NCBI GenBank assembly: GCA_963810555.1
Contig: CAWENX010000013.1
Coordinates: 1 to 64,000, forward strand
Length of the DNA: 64,000 nucleotides
Direction: 5' to 3'
Source of the DNA: G963677325 sp963810555
Lineage (GTDB): Bacteria; Bacteroidota; Bacteroidia; Bacteroidales; Prolixibacteraceae
How positions within the stretch are numbered: position 1 is the stretch's first letter; every line of letters begins with the position of its first letter. Under the pieces are notes generated by a model. That model saw only the letters and a list, made by a program, of their open reading frames with translations, did not search any database and was not told the origin of the DNA. This document shows, piece by piece, positions 9,260 through 18,414 of this stretch. The position numbers were made by a program, and so were the translations under genes.

Positions 9260-9856
9260 ATGAATAATAAAGATCATAAAAACAAAGTTAAATTATTAAC
9301 CATAGGGATGAATTTATTTTATAAATTATTGCATTTATGCAAGCGGTTGTACTACTCACCGGAGCAATATGCCCGAAAGCAAGGAGTAAAAATTGGCGAG
9401 AATTGTTGGATAAATAGCCATAATTTCGGATCGGAACCTTACCTTGTTACTATTGGTAATCATGTGCAGGTTACCGATAATGTTTCGTTTTTTACACATG
9501 GGGGGGGATGGGTTTTCCGGAATGAAATTCCTGATATGGATTTCTTTGGTAAAATAATTGTAAAAGATAATGTTTATATTGGCTCTGGCTCATATATATT
9601 GCCAGGCGTTACCATAGAATCAAACGTTATTGTTGGAGCCCGGTCAGTTGTTACAAAGTCCATACCAGAAGGTGTAGTCGTTGCCGGTAATCCGGCTAGA
9701 ATTGTTGGAACAATAGAGGATTACAAGAACAAAATCATTAAGTATAATCTTAAAACTAAAAATCTTTCCGCGATTGAAAAGAAAAGAGTGCTCCGAAATG
9801 CTGTTGAAGCCTCTTTTATTATAAAGCCATATTTAGTTTACCCAAGCGGAAAGTAA
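9260..9856 (+). CDS. Left-handed hexapeptide acyltransferase (CatB/WbbJ-like)
   Basis: Residues 42-165 show the hexapeptide repeat pattern of a left-handed beta-helix (IGENCW, VTIGNHVQVTDN, IIVKDNVYIGSGSYILPGV, VIVGARSVVTKSI), ending in the VVAGNPARIVG cap. His80 in FFTHGGGW is the likely catalytic base. Such trimeric enzymes move an acetyl or similar group from acetyl-CoA to a sugar hydroxyl or amine. The first 35 residues form a basic amphipathic leader. Its place among glycosyltransferases points to O- or N-acetylation of the polysaccharide or one of its precursors. It is one of three such enzymes in the locus. Confidence 0.87.
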   Translation: MNNKDHKNKVKLLTIGMNLFYKLLHLCKRLYYSPEQYARKQGVKIGENCWINSHNFGSEPYLVTIGNHVQVTDNVSFFTHGGGWVFRNEIPDMDFFGKIIVKDNVYIGSGSYILPGVTIESNVIVGARSVVTKSIPEGVVVAGNPARIVGTIEDYKNKIIKYNLKTKNLSAIEKKRVLRNAVEASFIIKPYLVYPSGK

Positions 9857-9884
9857 AGTTTATATACTAATTGATAATTAGATT

Positions 9885-11771
9885 ATGTGTGGTATAGCAG
9901 GTGCAATTTTGTTTAATGGTAAATCCGAGTATTCTGATTTAAAGGAAATGGGACTAACTCTTACTCACAGAGGTCCTGATAATCAAAATATTATTCAACG
10001 AAATATAAATGAAGTTGACATAGGTTTTGCTCATACACGTTTATCAATCATTGATTTGACTGATTCTGCTTCGCAACCTATGTCGTTTCAACAATATACG
10101 ATTGTATTCAATGGCGAGATATATAACTATAAAGAAATTCGTGGAGAACTTGAAAAAGTTGGTCATAATTTTCAAACACATTCGGATACAGAAGTAATTA
10201 TACACGCATTTGATCAATGGAAAGAGGCCGCAGTTCATAAATTTATTGGAATGTTTGCATTCGTCCTCTTAGATGAAAGGGAGCAAAAAGTATATCTATA
10301 TCGGGACAGAGCCGGAATAAAACCATTGCATTATTTCTGGGATAATACCAACCTTCTATTCGGCAGTGAGTTAAAAGCAATATTAAAGCATCCCTTATTT
10401 AAAAAAGTAATCAATAACAAAGCTGTTGGATATTATTTCAAAATGGGTTATGTCCCCAGCCCATTAACTATTTATAACGATACATTTAAAATTGATCCCG
10501 GACACTTTGTTATACTAAATCTTAAAACCAAACAATTAGAAATAAAGCAATATTGGAATTCAATTGATTATTTTCAAAAGCCGAAACTTAAAATTTGTTA
10601 TTCAGATGCAAAAGAAGTAATAAAACAACTATTAATCTCATCTTGTAATTATCGAATGGTTGCAGATGTTCCAGTAGGGATATTTTTAAGTGGCGGCTAT
10701 GATAGTACAGCTGTTACGGCTATTTTACAAAAAGACAGAACCGAAAAGCTCAAAACATTTACAATTGGTTTTGAAGAAGGGAATAATGAAGCCCCTTATG
10801 CAAAGCAAACTGCAAAATATTTAGGAACCGATCACTTTGAATATATTTGTACAACTAAAGTTGCCCAAAATATAATACCGAAATTACCTTTATATTTTGA
10901 TGAACCTTTTTCAGATAGTTCTTCAATACCAACCTTGTTAGTTAGTAAGTTAGCACGATCCAAGGTGACAGTCGCATTATCAGCAGACGCAGGAGATGAA
11001 GTATTCGCCGGCTATAATAGTTATCTTTCTTTAAATAGAAATATCAGGTTATTGAATAAAATTAAATTTGCAGATAATAGATTTACTGGTCAATTTTTAG
11101 AAAAATTTTCGGTTGTATTAAATAGCGAATCATTTTTTACCCAGAGGATGCATTATTTAGGCGAGATATTAACGAAGAAATCAAATTATAGAGCGTCCAT
11201 GATCCAAGAGGGTGCACAATCGCTTTCCAGCAATATTTATATGAATCTGGTAAAAGGAATAAACTATCCCGACAATTTACTATTTTATGATCAAAATCTA
11301 TTTGGAGATCCTATTTCTGTGGGTCAGGCAGTTGACTATAATCTTGTATTTCACAACGATATTTTAACAAAAGTTGATCGAGCTTCAATGGCTGTTTCAC
11401 TTGAAGGGAGGGAGCCGCTGGTTGATCACCGACTTTTTGAGTTTGTAGCACAGTTACCATTAGAATATAAGCTTGAAGGTGTTAATATGAAAAAGATTTT
11501 TAAGGAGATTGTTAATGATTATATCCCTAAAGAAATGATGGATAGATCCAAAAAAGGATTCACCTTGCCGATAAGTTCCTGGCTAAAAGGTGATCTTTCA
11601 TATCTCATTGAAGAAAATTTAAATAAAAAATCAATAGATAATACCGGTTTCCTAAATGCACAATATGTAAGTCATCTTTTGAAACTTTTTAAAGCTAAGA
11701 AACTGCATGATGAATCTTTAATTTGGAAAATATTACAATTCCAGATGTGGTATGACAGGTGGATGACGTAA
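9885..11771 (+). CDS. AsnB-like glutamine amidotransferase/asparagine synthetase
   Basis: This 628-residue protein begins MCGIAG, so Cys2 is the class II amidotransferase nucleophile. The glutaminase domain runs to about residue 220 with the HRGPDN and RLSIIDL segments. The synthetase domain carries the PP-loop SGGYDST at 269-275, which binds ATP. In polysaccharide loci such enzymes usually amidate a carboxyl group of a uronic acid or other acidic sugar rather than make free asparagine. It sits between an acyltransferase and the polymerase. A second AsnB-like enzyme at 18415 belongs to a different module. It looks complete; the in vivo substrate is an inference. Confidence 0.9.
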   Translation: MCGIAGAILFNGKSEYSDLKEMGLTLTHRGPDNQNIIQRNINEVDIGFAHTRLSIIDLTDSASQPMSFQQYTIVFNGEIYNYKEIRGELEKVGHNFQTHSDTEVIIHAFDQWKEAAVHKFIGMFAFVLLDEREQKVYLYRDRAGIKPLHYFWDNTNLLFGSELKAILKHPLFKKVINNKAVGYYFKMGYVPSPLTIYNDTFKIDPGHFVILNLKTKQLEIKQYWNSIDYFQKPKLKICYSDAKEVIKQLLISSCNYRMVADVPVGIFLSGGYDSTAVTAILQKDRTEKLKTFTIGFEEGNNEAPYAKQTAKYLGTDHFEYICTTKVAQNIIPKLPLYFDEPFSDSSSIPTLLVSKLARSKVTVALSADAGDEVFAGYNSYLSLNRNIRLLNKIKFADNRFTGQFLEKFSVVLNSESFFTQRMHYLGEILTKKSNYRASMIQEGAQSLSSNIYMNLVKGINYPDNLLFYDQNLFGDPISVGQAVDYNLVFHNDILTKVDRASMAVSLEGREPLVDHRLFEFVAQLPLEYKLEGVNMKKIFKEIVNDYIPKEMMDRSKKGFTLPISSWLKGDLSYLIEENLNKKSIDNTGFLNAQYVSHLLKLFKAKKLHDESLIWKILQFQMWYDRWMT

Positions 11772-11822
11772 TCCCTAAATAAAGATCTTGCGGTAGTTTT
11801 TAAATTATGAAATAAAATATCT

Positions 11823-13034
11823 ATGCAATTTGTAAATCAGCTACAAAGAATCACTCTTTATATTTTCTTTTTTTCCATTAATTTCGAGATGTTTGAACCA
11901 TTAAATGCAGGTATATCTCCTTCACGAATTACCGGTATTCTTTATTTTCTGACGATAATTCCTGAAATAAAGTTTTTTATCAGAACGGATCGTATAGGTA
12001 ATATTTTGCTTCTCATATGGGTATTCTTTGGTCTCCTCACGATGGTGAGTTTGTTAAACATCAATGAAGTATCAAAAGAATTTTTTAATATTCAGATATT
12101 TCAAAATATTCTAATCTTTTGGTTTTTGGTTAATCATGCACGCAAAGATTATTTGATCCTGGAGAAAGGGATGTTATTCTTTGCCCTTGGTTCCATACTT
12201 ATTGCAATTATGTATATTATGGGATTCGGCGTAGAATATGCGTTAGGAGGAAGGCTTAGTATGTTTAATGAGAACCAAAATACTTTAGGTATCAAAATGT
12301 GCTTAGGGTTGGTTATTCTGCTGTTGTCTTTTGTCCAGGATAAAGTACAATTAGGCAGAATCCGCTATCTTTTTCTCGCTGCCATACCCATAATGTTGAA
12401 TTTCTTATTTGCAACAGGTTCTCGTGTTGCATTTATTTCATTTGTTTTAGTTGTTTTAGCTGGAATGGTATTGCTTAAAACCAAAAAAAGTTCAGGTAAG
12501 CTTGTCGTAATTTCCATAGGAATAGTTAGTTTGTTTATTTTGGGTACATTGGTTATGCGAACTGATGTATTGAGAGATCGGCTTTTGCAAAGCGCTCAGG
12601 AAGGAAATTTGTCTGGACAAGATATAATTTGGCGAAATCTATTACCCCTTGTCAAAGATAACCCCGTGTTTGGTGTAGGGGATACGGGGTATAATTATTT
12701 CACATTAATAACTTTCGGTGGAGAAGAGAGTCCTCACAATGTGATACTTGAAGTGATTTGTTTAACAGGATTTGTGGGACTTTTAATATATTCATCATTT
12801 TTGTATAATGTTTTTCTGAAAGGCTATCAAATTTATATGGAAAGCGGCATGCTTCTTCCAATTTTATTGGCGATTCCTATTTTAGGATTACTCCTTAGCG
12901 GGCAGATTCTGACTTTTAAAATTGGCTGGATTATTTTTGCTTATGTAGTTGGTAGTACTGCAATAAAAACCAACTCGATGAAAAAAATTTACAATAAGCA
13001 GACTATTGGGAATGAGAATCCTTTGTGTAATTGA
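11823..13034 (+). CDS. O-antigen ligase/polymerase-like membrane protein (Wzy candidate)
   Basis: The 403-residue protein is almost wholly membrane-embedded, with about ten hydrophobic segments. It has a large loop after the middle containing DIIWRNLLPLVKDNPVFGVG and the SPHNVILEV segment, as in the Wzy_C/O-antigen ligase family. The arginine in the RVAFISF helix region and the H in SPHN are positions often important in these proteins. It would join repeat units at the periplasmic face. It is the only polymerase-like gene seen in the window and overlaps the next gene's start. Ligase versus polymerase cannot be told apart by sequence alone. Confidence 0.82.
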   Translation: MQFVNQLQRITLYIFFFSINFEMFEPLNAGISPSRITGILYFLTIIPEIKFFIRTDRIGNILLLIWVFFGLLTMVSLLNINEVSKEFFNIQIFQNILIFWFLVNHARKDYLILEKGMLFFALGSILIAIMYIMGFGVEYALGGRLSMFNENQNTLGIKMCLGLVILLLSFVQDKVQLGRIRYLFLAAIPIMLNFLFATGSRVAFISFVLVVLAGMVLLKTKKSSGKLVVISIGIVSLFILGTLVMRTDVLRDRLLQSAQEGNLSGQDIIWRNLLPLVKDNPVFGVGDTGYNYFTLITFGGEESPHNVILEVICLTGFVGLLIYSSFLYNVFLKGYQIYMESGMLLPILLAIPILGLLLSGQILTFKIGWIIFAYVVGSTAIKTNSMKKIYNKQTIGNENPLCN

Positions 13035-14109
13035 TAATTTGGGTTCAGGAGGCGCGCAACGACAGCTTGTTGAACTGGCTTTGGGATTTCGTGGTTCTGG
13101 TCATGAAGTAGTTTTTTTAACATACCGTCCGGAATCGTTTTATTATACTGACCTTAAAAATGCAGGAATTTCAATATCGTGTATTATGTCAAATAATTAC
13201 ATAAAACGATTCTTAAAAATGAGACGTTTTATCAGGAAGGGTTGCTATAACACGGTTATTTCATTTCTTGAGGGATCTAATTTCATTTGTGAAGTGGCAG
13301 GGTTCCCATACAGAAAGTGGAAATTGATCGTGGGAGAACGCAGCGCAAATCCAAATATTTTGAAGTCATATAAACTAATTATTTATCGATGGTTTCATAT
13401 ATGTGCTGATTATGTTGTCGCTAATTCATATGCGAATATGCAAATTGTTAATTCAGTAAATCCTCTTTTATCCTCTTCGAAATGTAAGATCATATATAAT
13501 ATAGTCGATTTTGGATATTGGAAGCCGACAATTGATTATGTTCCAAGAAAAAATGGTAAGCTGAAATTGGTTGTAGCTGCGAGTCATTTAAAGCTTAAGA
13601 ACCTCAATGGATTGGTAGTTGCTATATCCTTACTAAGTCAGAACGAAAGATCTTTACTAGAAGTTGAATGGTATGGAGATCGAATTTATGAACCTTTTTT
13701 TGATAATTCTTTAACTCAAGCAAAACAAAAGATAAAGCAATATCAACTTGAAGATATTATTTCCTTTTATCCAGCCACAAAAGATTTAAACCTAAAGATA
13801 CAACAAGCAGACGTAGTCGGGCTTTTTAGTTTTTACGAAGGATTTCCGAATGTGGTATGTGAAGGAATGGGCTGTGCCAAACCCATCATCTGTTCTTCTG
13901 TTTCTGATATTCCTTCTATCTTGTCTTATGATGAAAATTTAGTATTTTGTCCGGAGAGCGTTGAATCGATTCGAAATACGTTGAGTTATATTATTGGTAT
14001 CTCTAATCAGCAATTGATTTCGATCGGGCAAATTAATGAAAAGATTGCAAATGATCATTTCAATAAAAATATAATTATTAATAAATATTTGGATTTATTT
14101 AGTTTATGA
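13006..14109 (+). CDS. GT4 family glycosyltransferase
   Basis: The product (367 residues from ATG 13006; ATG 13012 is an alternative) has the GT-B order. The N terminus MRILCVIDNLGSGGAQRQLVEL carries the glycine-rich acceptor loop, and the C-terminal domain shows the E-x7-E motif in FYEGFPNVVCEGMGC near residue 280. GT4 enzymes use a retaining mechanism with a nucleotide sugar. Its start overlaps the end of the polymerase gene by about 29 bases and its stop overlaps the next ATG by four bases (ATGA), so translation is probably coupled. Donor and acceptor are unknown. Confidence 0.88.
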   Translation: MGMRILCVIDNLGSGGAQRQLVELALGFRGSGHEVVFLTYRPESFYYTDLKNAGISISCIMSNNYIKRFLKMRRFIRKGCYNTVISFLEGSNFICEVAGFPYRKWKLIVGERSANPNILKSYKLIIYRWFHICADYVVANSYANMQIVNSVNPLLSSSKCKIIYNIVDFGYWKPTIDYVPRKNGKLKLVVAASHLKLKNLNGLVVAISLLSQNERSLLEVEWYGDRIYEPFFDNSLTQAKQKIKQYQLEDIISFYPATKDLNLKIQQADVVGLFSFYEGFPNVVCEGMGCAKPIICSSVSDIPSILSYDENLVFCPESVESIRNTLSYIIGISNQQLISIGQINEKIANDHFNKNIIINKYLDLFSL

Positions 14110-14651
14110 TATTTAACAAGTCTTTACATATTATATATTTGATTCTATATTATGGTTTACTCCAGTTTTTGCCTCCAACTAATAACCGATATTTCAGGCT
14201 AATAAAGCCTGTCAGATCTTCGATTGCAAAAAGATGTTTGGATCATGCCGGTAAAAAGGTCAACATTGAGCAAGGTGCAAATTTTGGTGATGGGAATGGC
14301 ATATCTATAGGTGACAATTCAGGTATCGGTTTGCGATGTTCTGTTCGGGGACCCCTGGTAATTGGAAATAACGTGATGATGGGGCCTGAAGTGATAATAC
14401 TAACCTCGACACATAGTTTTGAACGGATTGATATTCCAATGATGGCACAAAAATCCCCGTCTCGGAAAAAAGTGATTGTTGGAAATGATGTTTGGATCGG
14501 AACTCGTGTAATTATTCTACCTGGGGTTACAATTGGAAATGGTGTAATAATTGGGGCAGGTGCAATAGTAACTAAGGATATACCGGATTATGCTGTTGTT
14601 GTGGGAAATCCTGCAAGAATTATTCGTTACAGAAATGGAATAAACCAATGA
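14106..14651 (+). CDS. Left-handed hexapeptide O-acetyltransferase (maltose acetyltransferase-like)
   Basis: Residues 52-175 are hexapeptide repeats (ISIGDNSGIG, LVIGNNVMMG, VIVGNDVWIGTRVIILPGV, VIIGAGAIVTKDI) closing with VVGNPARII. His103 in STHSFERID is the expected catalytic base. The first 25 residues are hydrophobic, as in membrane-attached WcaF/WcaB-type enzymes. The gene starts on the ATGA overlap with the GT4 gene and ends on an ATGA overlap with the next one, so three genes are tightly coupled. The likely job is acetyl transfer from acetyl-CoA to a sugar hydroxyl of the repeat unit. Confidence 0.88.
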   Translation: MIFNKSLHIIYLILYYGLLQFLPPTNNRYFRLIKPVRSSIAKRCLDHAGKKVNIEQGANFGDGNGISIGDNSGIGLRCSVRGPLVIGNNVMMGPEVIILTSTHSFERIDIPMMAQKSPSRKKVIVGNDVWIGTRVIILPGVTIGNGVIIGAGAIVTKDIPDYAVVVGNPARIIRYRNGINQ

Positions 14652-15704
14652 AAAGAAGAATTTTAGTATTGGGGTATTTTGGCTATTTAAATAATCAGTT
14701 AGATGGTCAGACTATTAAAACGCGTAACATTTACGAACTACTTCTATTGAAGACTAGTGACAATATTAGTGTGAATATATATGATACACAGCAATATAAA
14801 TGTTCAAAGCTTCTCTCTTTTTAGCATGTTTTGGAAAATAATCCGATGTAATAAACTGGTGTATTTGCCGGCTCACAACAATTTAAAGTATCTTTTCCCA
14901 ATAATATATATTTTGTGTTGGTTGAAGAGAACTGAGATCCTTTATTTTGTCGTTGGTGGTTGGTTGGTAGAATATCTAAAGTCAAAAAGACTACATGTTA
15001 CACTTCTTTCTAAAGTTCGGGCAATACTGACTGAGAGCGATGATCTGAGTAATTCATTGATAGCGCAATATCATTTTAAAAATGTGATAACTTTTCCTAA
15101 TTTCAGGATACATTCATATACCCCAACTTTCTTTCAGAATACGGATTTTTTCAGGATAGTTTTTATGGCAAGAATTAACAGAATGAAGGGAATTGATTAT
15201 GTTTTCCATTTAGCAAATTATTTTGCAAACGCGTCATTTTGTAACAGACCGGTTATTATTGATTTTTACGGGCCGATTGATAAAAAGGATGAAGTTTATT
15301 TTTATAAACAATTAGAGAAATATGAGAATATCTCATATCGTGGAGTATTGCAACCCGAAAATATATATAAAACTTTGAACAATTATGATTTGATGGTTTT
15401 CCCTACAAGATATTTTACTGAAGGTTTTCCAGGCACAGTTTTAGATGCATACATATCAGGTTTGCCTATCGTTGCCACTCATTGGAAACATGCCACAGAT
15501 TTTATTATCCGTGAAAAAACAGGCTTTATTGTTCCGTTTGAAAAGAGTGAAAAGGATTTTGTTGACGCCGTCATTAAAATATATCAGGATTATGATCTTT
15601 TAATAAAGATGAAACACAATGCATTTGAACAGAGTATGAAGTACTCATCCGAAGTAGCATGGAACATTTTAATTAACAATAATTTGGTGGAGATAATTAC
15701 ATAA
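14648..15704 (+). pseudogene. GT4-like glycosyltransferase, frameshifted in a T-run
   Basis: The natural start is the ATG at 14648, overlapping the previous stop as ATGA. It gives MKRRILVLGYFGYLNNQLDG and runs to QYKCSKLLSF, where a TAG at 14822-14824 stops it. The continuation SMFWKIIRCNKLVYLPAHNN is in another frame and stays open to 15704. Removing one T from the five-T run at 14818-14822 restores a full protein of about 351 residues. The C-terminal domain has a GT4-type donor loop (FPTRYFTEGFPGTVLDAYISG) with Asp where the second Glu of E-x7-E is usual. A homopolymer slip could be real, phase-variable or a sequencing error. Confidence 0.8.
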
Positions 15705-15788
15705 AACTAGCACGTTCGTTAGTACAAATGTGGATGAAATTCTTACCTGTAAGTTCCATCCGGTATTTAATAAACAAATGAAAAATGT

Positions 15789-16811
15789 ATGAATTATATA
15801 TCTATTATTATTCCAATATATAACGAAGAAAAATATATTCAATCCTGCGTCAATTCTGTTTTGTTGCAGGATTATCCACATGACTTTATCGAGATATTAT
15901 TCATTGATGGTATAAGCACGGATAATACAAGAGAAATTATTAAAGATTTTGCTGCGAAGTACAAATTTGTGAGGCTTATTGATAACCCTGATAAAATTGT
16001 CCCCCATGCAATAAATATTGGGATTAAAGCCTCTGTTGGAGATATAATTATACGGATAGATGCCCATTGTGTATATCCCGCCAACTACATTTCTACTCTA
16101 GTAGATAATTTAATCGAATTGAATGCCGATAATGTGGGTGGAGTGATACTCACTAAACCTGCAAATTCATCTGCAATTGCCAAGGCAATTTCAACAGCAA
16201 TGAGTCATCCGTTTGGAGTGGGTAACGCCTTTTTCAGAATTGGGTGTAAAAAGGTTAAGGAGGTTGATACGGTCCCTTTTGGATGTTTTAGACGAACTCT
16301 ATTTGATCGTATAGGTTTTTTTGATACAGATCTTGTACGAAATCAGGATGATGAATTTAATGCGAGAATCATTAAAAACAAAGGTAAGATTTTTCTAATT
16401 CCCGGAATAGAGATTACTTACTATGCCAGAGATCAGATTTCCAAAGTTGGGCAAATGTTTTATCAATACGGTTTGTTTAAGCCATTGGTTAATAGAAAAA
16501 TAGGATATTCGGCAACCATTAGGCAGTTTATTCCACTCTTATTTGTTTCTGGACTAATATTGAGCATTCTGATAGGTCTAATTATCACTTCGGAGTTGTT
16601 ACTAACAATAGCATTGGTACTTACCTATTTTCTGTTTTCTTTTTGTTGTTCAATGACTGAATCAATCCGACAAAAGAGTCTTAGAAATTTAATTTTATTA
16701 CCCGTTGTCTTTTTAGTAATTCATGTTTCATATGGATGGGGATATATGATAGGCATTTTCCGATTCTTGATTTTAGGAAAAAATACTGTATCATTAAATG
16801 TGAACAGATAA
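15789..16811 (+). CDS. GT2 glycosyltransferase with C-terminal membrane anchor (ExoA-like)
   Basis: The protein has 340 residues. The GT-A domain shows YISIIIPIYNEEKYI, LFIDGISTDNT and the metal site RIDAHCVYP, and continues with FGVGNAFFR and an RNQDDEFNARI region that matches the Q/R-x-x-R-W-type acceptor site in position. After residue 235 come three or four hydrophobic segments that anchor it in the inner membrane. This layout is that of ExoA of succinoglycan synthesis, which adds the second sugar on the lipid carrier. It follows the broken GT4 gene by 84 bases. It probably adds a sugar to the early lipid-linked intermediate. Confidence 0.87.
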   Translation: MNYISIIIPIYNEEKYIQSCVNSVLLQDYPHDFIEILFIDGISTDNTREIIKDFAAKYKFVRLIDNPDKIVPHAINIGIKASVGDIIIRIDAHCVYPANYISTLVDNLIELNADNVGGVILTKPANSSAIAKAISTAMSHPFGVGNAFFRIGCKKVKEVDTVPFGCFRRTLFDRIGFFDTDLVRNQDDEFNARIIKNKGKIFLIPGIEITYYARDQISKVGQMFYQYGLFKPLVNRKIGYSATIRQFIPLLFVSGLILSILIGLIITSELLLTIALVLTYFLFSFCCSMTESIRQKSLRNLILLPVVFLVIHVSYGWGYMIGIFRFLILGKNTVSLNVNR

Positions 16812-16974
16812 AAGTAATTTTATTATACTGCATATCCATTTTAATCAAGTTTATTTTGTTTAATACGTTGAATTTGAGAAAGTTGAATATAGTTTCAAAT
16901 AATTTCTAATGTGCCTTATTATTAATTAGTTTAGCATTTTGCTTGACCGAAGGAGATAGGCAGTTTTGTTATAA

Positions 16975-17420
16975 AAATTTAAAGTTTGGAGATTTTACGA
17001 ATGGTATGATCTTATTGTTACAGGTTTCAAATACCTTGCGCTGGATATTCGTGCTATTATATGTATTGCCCGATTGGATCAGACAGAATTGGCTAATAAA
17101 AGTGACTTAGATTCCCTGAGTTTAATTTGAAGTAGGCAGTCATTAGTTGGTTTGTTGATTTGTCATGTTGCGGTAGAGAATCATTCCTGGCATCTGTTCC
17201 CAATTTTGATAAAGCCTGAAGCTAAAATCTCACGAAATGAATTTATTGAAAAAATTTCCGATGAAGATGTTGGTGTCTCGCTTCATTTATAACCTCTACA
17301 TCAAAAGTCTTATTAAAGAATAAGCTTATAATCTGCTTGCGGAAGATTATCCAAATAGTGAAAAAATTTGGCATGGTACTTTGTCTTTATCAATTTATCC
17401 GGATTTTAAAAAAATGAACT
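16975..17420 (+). pseudogene. Decayed C-terminal half of a second DegT-family aminotransferase
   Basis: No intact ORF exists, but three fragments line up in order with the intact aminotransferase at 26774. From 16975: EWYDLIVTGFKYLALDIRAI then ARLDQTELA, matching the intact WEYDVIAPGYKYNMPDINAA segment. From about 17178: NHSWHLFPILIKPEAKISRN then EFIEKIS, matching its HSWHLFPIIIKPGANISRNE. From about 17340: EDYPNSEKIWHGTLSLSIYP, matching DYPNCEKIWQGTVSLPIYPD. Stops and at least two frameshifts interrupt them. The N-terminal half with the PLP lysine is missing. Bases 16812-16974 and 17421-17583 hold nothing recognisable. Confidence 0.75.
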
Positions 17421-17583
17421 CTAATACATCAGTTCAACAATATAAATTTATAATTCCCGATAATCATTATGTGCCGATCCGGTTATAGAGATCATTAATG
17501 TTTAGATTAGTGAAACGATTGAAATAAAGGATTATACCGAATTTATAATAATTAAAAAATGTTAATTTTCTATTTGTAATAGT

Positions 17584-18162
17584 ATGAAAACAAGCTTTTA
17601 TAATGAAAAAGAGTTGAAAAAGTTTGGATTTAAGAACATAGGTAAAAATGTGTTAATTAGTAAAAAGGCAAGCTTTTACGGAGAACAAAATATTTCTTTT
17701 GCAAATAATATCAGAATTGATGATTTTTGTATTTTGAGCGGGAAGATTGAAATTGGAAATTATGTACATATAGCAGCCGGAAGTGTTTTAATCGGTAGTA
17801 ATAAAGGTATTACTTTTAATGATTTTGCCGGATGTTCTCAACATGTATGTATATATGCTGTAAGTGATACTTATTCGGGATATAGTCTTACTAATCCCAC
17901 AATACCCAATAAATACAGGAAGGTCAATCAAGGTGCTGTTTTTATAGAAAAATATGTGATCATTGGGGCCGGTAGTATTGTTTTACCTTCTGTAAGAATC
18001 AGAGAAGGTGCCGCTGTTGGTGCTCTGAGTTTAGTTGATAAAAGCACAGATGCATGGAAAATTTATTTAGGTAATCCGGCAAAGCCAATAAAAAATCGCA
18101 GTAAAAAACTTTTGGAACTTGAGAAAGAATTATTAGCAGATAACATAAAAAAAGTAGAATAA
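17584..18162 (+). CDS. Left-handed hexapeptide acyltransferase at the head of the carrier-protein module
   Basis: This 192-residue protein shows hexapeptide turns over residues 20-175 (NIGKNVLISKKASF, NNIRIDDFCILSG, VHIAAGSVLIGS, YVIIGAGSIVLPSVRIREGA) and a cap YLGNPAKPIK. The YAVSDTYSGYSL loop replaces the usual THS loop, so the catalytic histidine is not obvious; His in SQHVCIYA is a candidate. It lies 10 bases before an acyl carrier protein gene and heads the five-gene unit ending at 22919. That context suggests it transfers a carrier-bound acyl group, not only acetyl, to an amino sugar. That acyl donor is an inference. Confidence 0.85.
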   Translation: MKTSFYNEKELKKFGFKNIGKNVLISKKASFYGEQNISFANNIRIDDFCILSGKIEIGNYVHIAAGSVLIGSNKGITFNDFAGCSQHVCIYAVSDTYSGYSLTNPTIPNKYRKVNQGAVFIEKYVIIGAGSIVLPSVRIREGAAVGALSLVDKSTDAWKIYLGNPAKPIKNRSKKLLELEKELLADNIKKVE

Positions 18163-18172
18163 AAATTATCTA

Positions 18173-18406
18173 ATGAAGGAACAAATACGTGAATTTGTTT
18201 GTAAAACAAGTTTCAGCGACCCCCAAAAGATTCAGGATGACACACTTCTTTTTGATGAGGGGATATTCGATTCGATGGGCCTGCTTCATCTTATTGCATT
18301 TCTTGAGGATGATTTCGGTATTAAGGTGGATGACCTTGAATTAAATGCCGATAATTTCGGCTCAATCGATACTATAGCTTCCTACCTTGGAAGAAAGTTA
18401 AACTAA
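18173..18406 (+). CDS. Acyl carrier protein
   Basis: The 77-residue acidic protein has the four-helix carrier layout. The phosphopantetheine serine is Ser34 in GIFDSMGLLHL, at the start of helix II, followed by the recognition helix LIAFLEDDFGI and the VDDLELNADNFGSI stretch. Its length and acidity are typical of stand-alone carrier proteins. It is packed between the acyltransferase (10-base gap) and an AsnB-like gene (8-base gap). An AMP-dependent ligase 3 kb downstream could load it. It is therefore a dedicated carrier for a small acyl or aminoacyl group rather than the housekeeping fatty acid carrier. Confidence 0.92.
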   Translation: MKEQIREFVCKTSFSDPQKIQDDTLLFDEGIFDSMGLLHLIAFLEDDFGIKVDDLELNADNFGSIDTIASYLGRKLN

Positions 18407-18414
18407 AATGAATC

